Shown: positions 1-5,086, counted from the stretch's first letter. The stretch is DNA of 7,252 bases from an uncultured Eubacteriales bacterium (GCA_900319655.1 ONPH01000173.1:1-7252), one strand, 5' to 3'. Notes: generated by a model from the letters alone, not told the origin. Numbers and translations are program-made.

Positions 1-8
1 GAAAAAAC

Positions 9-37
9 TTGAAAAAAGTATTAGAATATGATAAAAT
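9..37 (+). promoter_or_regulatory. Sigma-A-type promoter of the Rrf2 regulator gene
   Basis: The -35 box TTGAAA (9-14) and the -10 box TAAAAT (32-37) are separated by exactly 17 bases. The predicted start near 44 leaves a leader of about 25 nt, with a purine-rich ribosome binding site (GGTGGGA, 57-63) ahead of the ATG at 69. This is seen directly as a match to the housekeeping consensus; activity is inferred. Confidence 0.7.
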
Positions 38-40
38 ACT
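17..40. promoter_or_regulatory. Dyad over the Rrf2 promoter, possible autoregulatory operator
   Basis: AGTATT (17-22) and its inverse AATACT (35-40) flank a 12-base centre. The dyad covers the spacer and the -10 box of the promoter at 9-37. Rrf2-family proteins bind dyads of roughly this size and often repress their own gene, so this is a reasonable operator candidate. The arms are only 6 bp and AT-rich, so chance is possible. Confidence 0.35.
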
Positions 41-68
41 AATAACTTAGTGAATTGGTGGGATTTAA

Positions 69-506
69 ATGAAAATTTCAACAAAGGGCAGATACGCGCT
101 GAGAATGTTGATTGACTTGGCTGAACATCAAAACGACGGATTTATCGCCTTAAAGGATATTGCCGAAAGACAGGGCATATCGAAAAAATATCTTGAGCAG
201 ATTATTCCGGTGCTAAACCGCTCGGATGTACTCAATGCAAACCGCGGTTATCAGGGCGGATACAAGCTGGCTAAATCTCCCGACAAATATACCGTCGGCG
301 CTATTTTAAGGCTTACCGAGGGAAGCATCGCTCCCGTTGCCTGCCTTGACCACGAGCCTGTTGACTGCCCGAAGCGCGAGGACTGCATTACCCTGCCGCT
401 TTGGAAGGGGCTTAACAAGGTGATTACCGACTACCTCGACAGCGTTACGCTGCAGGACCTTTTGGACAATCAAAAGGATATGGTCGCTAACGACTATGTA
501 ATTTAA
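69..506 (+). CDS. Rrf2-family transcriptional regulator, IscR-like with three cysteines
   Basis: This 145-residue protein matches the usual Rrf2 length. It starts with the family signature MKISTKGRYALR, followed by a winged helix-turn-helix (about residues 25-70) with ISKKYLEQI as part of the recognition region and RGYQGGYKL as the wing. Cys92, Cys100 and Cys106 (C-x7-C-x5-C) occupy the place where IscR-type members bind an Fe-S cluster, so it probably senses iron-sulfur or redox state. CymR-type members that control cysteine metabolism lack this cysteine set, which argues against that role. The ATG follows a purine-rich site and lies 25 nt after the predicted transcription start. It is monocistronic in this window, since a strong terminator follows. 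The target genes cannot be told from sequence; in Clostridia such genes often sit next to cysteine desulfurase genes, which are not seen here. Confidence 0.9.
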   Translation: MKISTKGRYALRMLIDLAEHQNDGFIALKDIAERQGISKKYLEQIIPVLNRSDVLNANRGYQGGYKLAKSPDKYTVGAILRLTEGSIAPVACLDHEPVDCPKREDCITLPLWKGLNKVITDYLDSVTLQDLLDNQKDMVANDYVI

Positions 507-520
507 TAAAGCAATTAAAA

Positions 521-570
521 ACTGTCATTCCCGAAAATCAGGAATGACAGTAATTTTTTAGTTCTTTTTT
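521..570. terminator. Bidirectional intrinsic terminator between convergent genes
   Basis: ACTGTCATTCC (521-531) pairs perfectly with GGAATGACAGT (541-551) around a 9-base loop, giving an 11-bp stem. On the plus strand it is followed by a T-rich tail (AATTTTTT, then TTCTTTTTT), ending Rrf2 transcripts. On the minus strand the stem lies just past the stop codon of the membrane-protein gene (stop at 558-560) and is followed by TTTTAATTGC, so it probably serves both genes. Confidence 0.85.
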
Positions 571-1061
571 ACAGCCTGCTGTTTTTCCTTTTCTATCTCC
601 TCTTTGCTCTTCGAGTAACGCGCAAAGATTGAAATTGTCGAAAGGAAGCTTGTCAACAGATAAACAAGCAGTGCGAGCATTGAGCCGAGCGAAATCAGGT
701 TGATTGTTACAATCGTGAGAATTGAAACTACGCCTGCAAGGCAGCACAACAGAGATACGATGTTCTTTAGGTTGCGCTCTTTGTCAAACGCACAGAAGAA
801 AAATCCGATTATCGGAATGATTACGAAAATAAAGTTGAGCGGCAGAATTCTTGTAATTGCCGAAAAGTCCGACGACGACGCGCCGATTACGTTGCCTGTG
901 CCGAGGGCGCTTAGCATTTCATAAACCGAATCGGTGACAAGCTTGCCGTCCTGAACAAACTGATAATACGGCCATGCGCAGAATATAAGCTGGAAAAGAT
1001 AAAGCACACAGAGCGTTATTCTAAGCCTTTTTCTGGTTTTATTTTCAGGAATTTTGTTCAT
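558..1061 (-). CDS. Hypothetical four-helix membrane protein
   Basis: I do not recognise a family for this 167-residue protein. A basic N-terminus (KTRKRLR) precedes a first hydrophobic helix at about 14-34. An exposed loop of about 38 residues, rich in Ser, Thr and Asp, follows, then three more helices at about 72-92, 100-120 and 124-146. The tail (148-167) is highly charged, rich in Lys and Glu, and probably cytoplasmic. The start is the ATG at 1061, supported by GGAGGAA on the minus strand (1065-1071), 3 bases before it. It has its own promoter (1093-1121) divergent from the amylase gene and ends at the shared terminator. Nothing in the sequence points to an enzymatic role. It could be a transporter accessory or a small orphan membrane protein. 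Confidence 0.75.
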   Translation of the reverse strand: MNKIPENKTRKRLRITLCVLYLFQLIFCAWPYYQFVQDGKLVTDSVYEMLSALGTGNVIGASSSDFSAITRILPLNFIFVIIPIIGFFFCAFDKERNLKNIVSLLCCLAGVVSILTIVTINLISLGSMLALLVYLLTSFLSTISIFARYSKSKEEIEKEKQQAVKKN

Positions 1062-1084
1062 AATTTCCTCCGTAGACTAAATAT

Positions 1085-1098
1085 TACAATATATTGTA
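1085..1098. promoter_or_regulatory. Perfect 14-bp palindrome in the divergent promoter region
   Basis: TACAATATATTGTA is identical to its reverse complement. It contains the -10 box of the leftward promoter (1093-1098) and lies 16 bases upstream of the rightward -35 box. This is a position suited to an operator repressing the membrane-protein gene. Its AT-rich content means chance cannot be excluded, and no cognate regulator can be named. Confidence 0.4.
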
Positions 1099-1121
1099 GC
1101 ACAGAATTCAAATTTGCACAA
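1093..1121 (-). promoter_or_regulatory. Leftward promoter of the membrane-protein gene
   Basis: Read on the minus strand, TTGTGC (1121-1116) and TACAAT (1098-1093) are spaced by 17 bases. A TG one base upstream of the -10 makes it an extended -10 promoter, which compensates for the weak -35. The predicted leader is about 25 nt long. Confidence 0.6.
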
Positions 1122-1142
1122 TAGGAAATTTTATGTTATAAT
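1114..1142 (+). promoter_or_regulatory. Rightward promoter of the GH13/NusG_II/Gx cluster
   Basis: TTGCAC (1114-1119) and a consensus TATAAT (1137-1142) are spaced by 17 bases, with an extended -10 TG at 1134-1135. The -35 box overlaps that of the leftward promoter (1116-1121), so the two promoters lie back to back and could compete for polymerase. The predicted start near 1149 gives a leader of about 24 nt. Confidence 0.65.
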
Positions 1143-1172
1143 TATTTTACATTATTGCAAAGGAGTAATTTT

Positions 1173-2342
1173 ATGAGTTATATTAACGAATCTATTATTT
1201 ACAATATTTATCCGCTCGGCTACTGCGGAGCACCTAAGGAAAACGACGGCGTGCAGAGCTACCGCCTTGATAAAATTTATGACAGCATTGAGCATTTCAA
1301 GAAGCTCGGCGTTAATGTGATTGTGTTCAACCCGGTTTTTGAGAGTTCGCGCCACGGCTACGATACTATTGACTACAAGCGTGTTGACTGCCGCTTGGGT
1401 GACAATCAGAGCTTTAAGAAAATCTGCGATACTCTGCGCGAAAACGGTATTAAGGTTATTCTTGACGGCGTGTTTAATCACGTTGGCAGAGACTTTTTCG
1501 CCTTTAAGGACATTCAGGAAAAGAAGTGGGATTCGCCCTACTGCGGATGGTTCCAGAATTTGAACTTCGGCGGAAACAGCCCCTACGGCGATCCGTTTTG
1601 GTACGAGGGCTGGGCAGGTCACTATGACCTTGTTAAGCTGAATTTGCAAAATCCCGACGTTGTTAACCACCTGCTTGACGCTGTAAACTTTTGGATTGAC
1701 GAGTTTGGAATTGAAGGTCTGCGCCTTGACGCCGCGGATGTGATTGACATTGAGTTCTTTAAAAAGCTCAAGAACCTCTGCAAGTCCAAAAATCCCGAAT
1801 TTTGGCTGTACGGCGAGATTACCCACGGCGACTACAACCGCTGGGCTAATCCCGACGCGCTCGACTCAGTAACAAACTATGAGTGCTACAAGGGCTTGTA
1901 CTCAAGCCACAACGACCACAACTATTTTGAGATTGCGCACTCGCTTCAAAGGCAGTTTTCAAACGGCGGAATTTACCAGAATATTTACACCTACAACTTT
2001 GTAGACAACCACGATGTTAACCGTATCGCGAGCAATTTGAGGGATAAAAACCACCTGTTCCCCATTCACACAATGCTCTACACCATGCCCGGCGTACCGT
2101 CGATTTACTACGGCAGTGAGTACGGTATTGAGGGTAAGAGAACCCGCGAGAGCGACTACGACCTTCGTCCGTGCCTTGACCTCAACAATGTGCCGAACGC
2201 AAATTATCAGCTTTTTGACCACCTTGTAAAGCTCGGGAAAATCCGCCTTGCGCTTGAAGCGCTTAAGTACGGAAAGTTTGAGAACGTCAACATTATGAAC
2301 GAAAAGCTCGTTTACAAGCGCTTTACCGAATCAGGTATTTGA
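1173..2342 (+). CDS. GH13 alpha-amylase-family glycosidase, C-terminus cut by frameshift
   Basis: This is an intracellular alpha-glucan-active enzyme (no signal peptide) of glycoside hydrolase family 13. In the 389-residue reading the conserved regions are intact: DGVFNH at 98-103, LRLDAAD with nucleophile Asp186, acid/base Glu215 in YGE, and FVDNHD with His280 and Asp281. The barrel starts at IIYNIYPLGYCG and is complete. The ATG at 1173 is chosen over an upstream TTG (1155) because AAAGGAG (1159-1165) sits 7 bases before it. The frame stops at TGA 2340-2342 inside the C-terminal beta-domain, and matching sequence continues one frame over (see 2341-2700). The catalytic part could still fold and work. 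Exact substrate (maltodextrin, neopullulanase-like or other) cannot be fixed from sequence. It heads a rightward cluster from the promoter at 1114-1142. Confidence 0.85.
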   Translation: MSYINESIIYNIYPLGYCGAPKENDGVQSYRLDKIYDSIEHFKKLGVNVIVFNPVFESSRHGYDTIDYKRVDCRLGDNQSFKKICDTLRENGIKVILDGVFNHVGRDFFAFKDIQEKKWDSPYCGWFQNLNFGGNSPYGDPFWYEGWAGHYDLVKLNLQNPDVVNHLLDAVNFWIDEFGIEGLRLDAADVIDIEFFKKLKNLCKSKNPEFWLYGEITHGDYNRWANPDALDSVTNYECYKGLYSSHNDHNYFEIAHSLQRQFSNGGIYQNIYTYNFVDNHDVNRIASNLRDKNHLFPIHTMLYTMPGVPSIYYGSEYGIEGKRTRESDYDLRPCLDLNNVPNANYQLFDHLVKLGKIRLALEALKYGKFENVNIMNEKLVYKRFTESGI

Positions 2343-2700
2343 CTGCAACGGCTGGTGCGAGCTTGACGTTGATGCGTATTCGTCGAGAATTTTGGTTGTC
2401 AACAACGGTGATTTTAAGTTAAATCTTGACGAGCCTGTCAGCGCGGACAATTCTGAAAAAACAGAAGAAAAGCCCGAACCGCCTAAGAAGGACGGCGTGT
2501 TTGTCGGCGGAAAGTACCGCCACTTTAAGGGCAACGTTTACGAGGTTACGGGCTTTGCCAAGCACAGCGAGACCGGCGAAAAGCTTGTAATTTACCGCTC
2601 GGTGAACAATCCCGACGACATTTGGGCAAGACCTTACGATATGTTTAACGAGATTTTCTGGCGCGGCGGCGAGAAGATCAAGCGCTTTGAGCTGATATAA
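2341..2700 (+). pseudogene. Displaced C-terminal part of the GH13 protein with a DUF1653 domain
   Basis: The +1 frame opens immediately after the amylase frame closes. Its 119 codons read the end of a GH13 beta-domain (AYSSRILVVNNGDFKL), an acidic, proline-rich linker (about residues 36-55: EKTEEKPEPPKK), and a DUF1653 domain (GGKYRHFKGNVYEV, HSETGEKLVIYR, WARPYDMF, KRFELI). DUF1653 is a small beta-domain of unknown function that usually occurs as a stand-alone protein of about 70 residues. No ATG or good ribosome binding site is visible at its 5' end; the first alternative start is TTG 2392. It is therefore best read as the tail of the upstream gene. Its clean codon pattern and its stop overlapping the next ATG (TAATG) suggest that the break is recent, an assembly error, or bypassed by frameshifting. 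Confidence 0.75.
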
Positions 2701-3068
2701 TGAAGAACAAAATTCTTATTTTAATCTGCGTTTTAATATTCTTTATCGGAATTATAGGCAGTGCGTTTGTGCTGTTCACCCCGAAAAAGACCAATGTCAA
2801 CATCAAGCGTGACGGCAGGCTTTTGTACAGCTTTGATTTGAGCAACACCGAGGACAGCGAAATTGAAATTCCCTACGGCAACAGCTCGAATACCATTGAG
2901 ATTAAGGACGGCAAAATCCGCGTTAAGGAAGCCGAATGTCCGGACAAAACCTGCGTTAATATGGGCTGGCTTAGCTCTGCTTCAATGCCGATTGTCTGCC
3001 TGCCTAACCACCTTGTCATTGAGTTTGCAGCCGGTTACGAGGATGGCGTTGACGCTGTCGCGAGATAA
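2700..3068 (+). CDS. Membrane-anchored NusG domain II protein (EetA-like)
   Basis: The 122-residue protein has one N-terminal membrane helix (about 5-27) and a short extracytoplasmic domain of the NusG_II type. The signature cysteines are Cys80, Cys85 (CPDKTC) and Cys100 (PIVCLPN), with the connecting GWLSSASM segment typical of this family. It is not the transcription factor NusG. Such proteins are commonly encoded beside a Gx-family membrane protein, as here. From memory, this pair corresponds to EetA/EetB of flavin-based extracellular electron transfer loci in Gram-positive bacteria. The cysteines could serve redox or cofactor handling, but that is inference. The ATG shares one base with the stop of the preceding frame (TAATG), which implies translational coupling; no separate strong ribosome binding site is evident. 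Confidence 0.82.
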   Translation: MKNKILILICVLIFFIGIIGSAFVLFTPKKTNVNIKRDGRLLYSFDLSNTEDSEIEIPYGNSSNTIEIKDGKIRVKEAECPDKTCVNMGWLSSASMPIVCLPNHLVIEFAAGYEDGVDAVAR

Positions 3069-3079
3069 TTATATTCTAA

Positions 3080-3240
3080 GGCAACACCGCACAATTCGCG
3101 GTGCACACCTTGCTTGAATATTACTCCGTCAGACTGCCCAAAAAATCTCGGCAAGGCGCCAGCCTTACCTCAATTTATTTGTGCACCCTGACGAAAAATC
3201 TTACGGCGCAATCCGCACACCTGAATCGTGCGGTGTTGCC
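3080..3240. repeat. MITE-like palindromic element between the NusG_II and Gx genes
   Basis: GGCAACACCGCACAATTC (3080-3097) is inverted at 3223-3240 with one mismatch in 18, delimiting a 161-bp non-coding element. Each end can also fold on itself: CACCGC/GCGGTG at 3085-3103 and CCGCAC/GTGCGG at 3213-3233. An inner pair GGTGCAC (3100-3106) / GTGCACC (3181-3187) adds further symmetry. AATTATA occurs on both sides (3067-3073 and 3250-3256) and may be a target-site duplication, although it does not abut the inverted repeats symmetrically. No transposase is encoded, so any mobility would need one in trans. The element separates two genes that would be expected to sit closely together. Confidence 0.75.
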
Positions 3241-3264
3241 CTAATTTAGAATTATAGGTAATTT

Positions 3265-3762
3265 ATGAAAGCAAAAAGACTTGCCGAGCTGTCGGTGCTC
3301 ACGGCAGTATCACTGATTATTTTTATAGTTGAGCTGCAAATTCCCAACCCCTTCCCCATTCCGGGAATTAAGCTGGGGCTTGCAAATATTATCACGGTCT
3401 TTGCGGTTTATCACTACAGGGCGTATGAGGTCGCTATGATTGTCGGCGTGCGGCTTGTGCTTGGCTCGATTTTCGGCGGAAACATTACAGCGCTTATTTA
3501 CAGCGCTTCGGGAGCGGTTTTGTGCCTGCTCGGTATGTTGCTGCTAAAAAGGATAATCGACGAAAAACACATTTGGATTGCGAGCATTTTGGGCGCGGTT
3601 CTGCATAACACAGGGCAGATTATCGCGGCGGTTATTGTAACGCAAACGGTGCAGATTATCGCGTACTATCCGTTTTTGCTTGTATCGGGATGCTTGGCAG
3701 GACTGTTCACAGGACTGTGCGCGCAGCTGATTATGCCGAGGATAAAATTTTTTAGAAAATGA
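3265..3762 (+). CDS. Gx-family membrane protein (heptaprenyl diphosphate synthase component I-like; EetB-like)
   Basis: The 165-residue protein is almost wholly hydrophobic, with about five to six membrane segments. It carries family motifs near the N-terminus (IPGIKLGLANI, about 32-42), then RLVLGSIFGG (63-72), GAVLHNTGQ (110-118) and a C-terminal PFLLVSG segment. Length fits the family, about 170. Databases label it Gx transporter or heptaprenyl diphosphate synthase component I; it resembles the membrane S-components of ECF-type vitamin transporters, so a small-molecule role (quinone precursor or flavin) is plausible but unproven. It partners the NusG_II protein upstream. Only a weak AGG (3256-3258) precedes the ATG, and the MITE-like element ends 24 bases upstream, so the insertion may have altered its expression. 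Confidence 0.85.
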   Translation: MKAKRLAELSVLTAVSLIIFIVELQIPNPFPIPGIKLGLANIITVFAVYHYRAYEVAMIVGVRLVLGSIFGGNITALIYSASGAVLCLLGMLLLKRIIDEKHIWIASILGAVLHNTGQIIAAVIVTQTVQIIAYYPFLLVSGCLAGLFTGLCAQLIMPRIKFFRK

Positions 3763-3780
3763 AATCGAAAAATTATTGTT

Positions 3781-4086
3781 TTTTAAAGGCTCCCCCAATG
3801 TGTGATGCACTTTGGGGGAGTTGGCATTTTGCCAACAAAATACATGAAGGGGCTACAGGTCTCTGTTACAATTCAAAACGTGGTGATATAGGAAGTGCCG
3901 CCCCCTCCGTCACGCCGCTAAAGCGGCGCGCCACCTTTTTCTGGCGAAAACGGCAACCTTAGCACGTCGGCAATCCTTTTGTCGCTACGCGACATTTCCC
4001 TTAAAAAGGGAATTACCTTTTGTCACTTCGTGACATTTCCCCTATCAGGGGAATTTCCCGTAACAAGTGACGGGGAGGCTTTAAAA
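3781..4086. repeat. Hairpin-rich repeat mosaic filling the 387-bp gap after the Gx gene
   Basis: The gap 3763-4173 holds no credible gene. Its ends are inverted copies of each other: TTTTAAAGGCTCCCCC at 3781-3796 against 4071-4086, 14 of 16 matching. Within lie stem-loops CTCCCCCAA/TTGGGGGAG (3790-3820), TTGGCA/TGCCAA (3821-3835), CGCCGC/GCGGCG (3913-3928) and the two tandem units at 3975-4056. The left-end block is identical over 18 bases to the inverted block at 6109-6126, and the block at 3890-3912 matches 6053-6075 in 21 of 23, so it belongs to the same family as the repeat there. It resembles non-autonomous mobile repeats; none of the stems carries a T-tract typical of terminators. Confidence 0.7.
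3975..4056. repeat. Two tandem 41-bp double-hairpin units
   Basis: Units 3975-4015 and 4016-4056 match at 33 of 41 positions. Each holds a 5-bp stem with a 3-base loop (GTCGC/GCGAC; GTCAC/GTGAC) followed by a 7-bp stem (TTCCCTT/AAGGGAA; TTCCCCT/AGGGGAA). Four of the eight differences form two compensating base-pair changes, and the others fall in loops or at the unit end. Confidence 0.85.
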
Positions 4087-4087
4087 T

Positions 4088-4115
4088 CATTAAACTCTAA
4101 ACATTAAACTCTAAA
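4088..4115. repeat. Perfect 14-bp tandem duplication
   Basis: CATTAAACTCTAAA occurs twice without interruption or mismatch at 4088-4101 and 4102-4115, directly after the repeat mosaic and upstream of the SleC-like leader. It may be replication slippage; no function is evident. Confidence 0.8.
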
Positions 4116-4135
4116 CTCTTAATACAACTAAACCC

Positions 4136-4173
4136 CTCTCCTGCATAGTATGACTATGAAAGGAGAGTTTTTT
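4136..4173 (+). promoter_or_regulatory. Leader hairpin that buries the ribosome binding site of the SleC-like set
   Basis: CTCTCCT (4136-4142) pairs with AGGAGAG (4161-4167), and CATAGT (4144-4149) pairs with ACTATG (4153-4158) around an ATG loop, with only a small internal bulge. The 3' arm is the Shine-Dalgarno of the gene starting at 4174. The stem is followed at once by six T (4168-4173). The structure could therefore act as a terminator/attenuator for transcripts arriving from upstream, and as a translational block for those that pass. The pairing is seen directly; regulation is inferred. Confidence 0.6.
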
Positions 4174-4593
4174 ATGACCGAAAATATGCCTAAGCCTTCG
4201 GGCGAGACTCCGTTTAAGCCTGAGTATCAGGAATATATTGATGAAAACAAGGGGCGCGGTTCGCTGAAAATTCAGGCGAGCGTTGCCGAGGACGCATTTC
4301 CGCTTAAGGATGTTTTTGTCGACGTCTCGATGATTTACAAGGGTAAACGATACTCGATTTATAACGATACAACCGATTCGTCTGGAATTGTCAACGAAAT
4401 TGTCCTGCCGTCAAAGCTCAGCGCCGAAAGTCAAACTCCGCAGAACGCTTCCGACAGCGTTACGCAGTATTTGATTTCTGCGTATCACCCGGGTTTTGAA
4501 CCGATTGTGGACTGCCCTGTGAACATCTTTGACAGAGTGGAAACGATTTTGCCCGTGAGCCTTAACCCTCTCGGAATTGGATTGGAGCGGTAA
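4174..4593 (+). CDS. SleC-like N-terminal domain protein (Ig-like/carboxypeptidase-regulatory-like)
   Basis: The 139-residue protein has a flexible polar start (residues 1-27) and then one predicted beta-sandwich (about 28-130) with the pattern GSLKIQASV, LKDVFVDVSMI, TTDSSGIVNEIVLP and YLISAYHPGFEPI. This is the layout of carboxypeptidase-regulatory-like domains, and it resembles the N-terminal pre-region of clostridial SleC-type spore cortex-lytic proteins, where it precedes a SpoIID-like domain in one polypeptide. Here it is a separate gene ending 1 base before the next ATG. The ATG at 4174 is chosen over the ATG at 4150 because AAAGGAG (4159-4165) lies 8 bases before it; the upstream ATG would sit in the hairpin loop. 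No signal peptide is seen, as expected for spore-compartment proteins. The link to SleC rests on remembered family architecture. Confidence 0.72.
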   Translation: MTENMPKPSGETPFKPEYQEYIDENKGRGSLKIQASVAEDAFPLKDVFVDVSMIYKGKRYSIYNDTTDSSGIVNEIVLPSKLSAESQTPQNASDSVTQYLISAYHPGFEPIVDCPVNIFDRVETILPVSLNPLGIGLER

Positions 4594-4594
4594 T

Positions 4595-5086
4595 ATGGCT
4601 TCTCCTGTTATTCCAACCTACATCACTGTGCACCTCGGCAGACCTAACCAGCCTGCGGAGAACGTCACGCTGCCATTTACCGAGTACATCAAAAACGTCG
4701 CTTCGTCCGAGATATACCCCACGTGGCCTGAAAATGCGATTAGAGCGAATATTCTGGCGCAGATTTCATTTGCGCTCAACCGAATTTACACCGAGTATTA
4801 CCGCAGCCGCGGCTATGATTTTGACATCACAAACAACACCGCGATTGACCAGGCGTTTAACAAGGACGGCGAGGTTTACAGCAACATCAGCGCAATTGTC
4901 GATGAAATATTCAACAACTACATCGTCCGCCGTGGGCGTGTTGAGCCGCTTTACGCGCAGTTTTGCGACGGCTACACGACGAGCTGCAACGGTCTTTCTC
5001 AGTGGGGCAGTGTTACGCTTGCAAACCGCGGGCTGAGCCCGATTGAGATTTTGCGGTACTACTACGGCGAGGAGACGACGTTGTGA
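4595..5086 (+). CDS. SpoIID-like lytic domain protein, middle part of a SleC-like enzyme
   Basis: This 163-residue protein corresponds to a SpoIID/LytB-type peptidoglycan lytic domain. The segment EYIKNVASSEIYPTWP places Glu39 where SpoIID has its catalytic glutamate (the ASEM-type motif), followed by the helix AIRANILAQISFALNR. The C-terminal part, CDGYTTSCNGLSQWGS with Cys124 and Cys131, then GLSPIEILRYYYG, matches the SpoIID motif around SQWG; the cysteines may bind zinc as in clostridial SpoIID. The ATG at 4595 has GGAG (4584-4587) 7 bases upstream. The protein ends at a TGA just after YYYGEETTL, where SleC-like homologues continue through a linker into peptidoglycan-binding repeats. The next frame overlaps by 4 bases. 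It may act as a free domain together with the following protein, or be one half of a broken gene. Confidence 0.75.
   Translation: MASPVIPTYITVHLGRPNQPAENVTLPFTEYIKNVASSEIYPTWPENAIRANILAQISFALNRIYTEYYRSRGYDFDITNNTAIDQAFNKDGEVYSNISAIVDEIFNNYIVRRGRVEPLYAQFCDGYTTSCNGLSQWGSVTLANRGLSPIEILRYYYGEETTL

Noticed and set aside
700..924. 74-codon plus-strand frame opposite the membrane protein
   Set aside because: It lies within the minus-strand gene, which has a strong Shine-Dalgarno, promoter and terminator; this frame has none.
1152..1826. 224-codon open frame on the minus strand across the amylase gene
   Set aside because: It lies opposite the GH13 catalytic motifs, has no ribosome binding site, and its Val/Asn/Leu-rich composition is the usual mirror of a coding strand.
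3080..3240. Riboswitch between the NusG_II and Gx genes
   Set aside because: The structure is dominated by near-perfect terminal inverted repeats with possible target duplication, which fits a mobile repeat better than a conserved aptamer; I recognise no riboswitch core.
3759..3962. 67-codon plus-strand frame over the repeat mosaic
   Set aside because: It reads straight through hairpin repeats, overlaps the Gx stop, and encodes Arg/Trp-rich low-complexity sequence with no family resemblance.
3975..4056. CRISPR-like array
   Set aside because: Only two directly adjoining units with no spacers, and each unit is a pair of hairpins; no cas genes nearby.
4150..4173. Upstream ATG at 4150 as the start of the SleC-like N-domain gene
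   Set aside because: It has no ribosome binding site and lies in the hairpin loop; the ATG at 4174 has AAAGGAG at ideal spacing.
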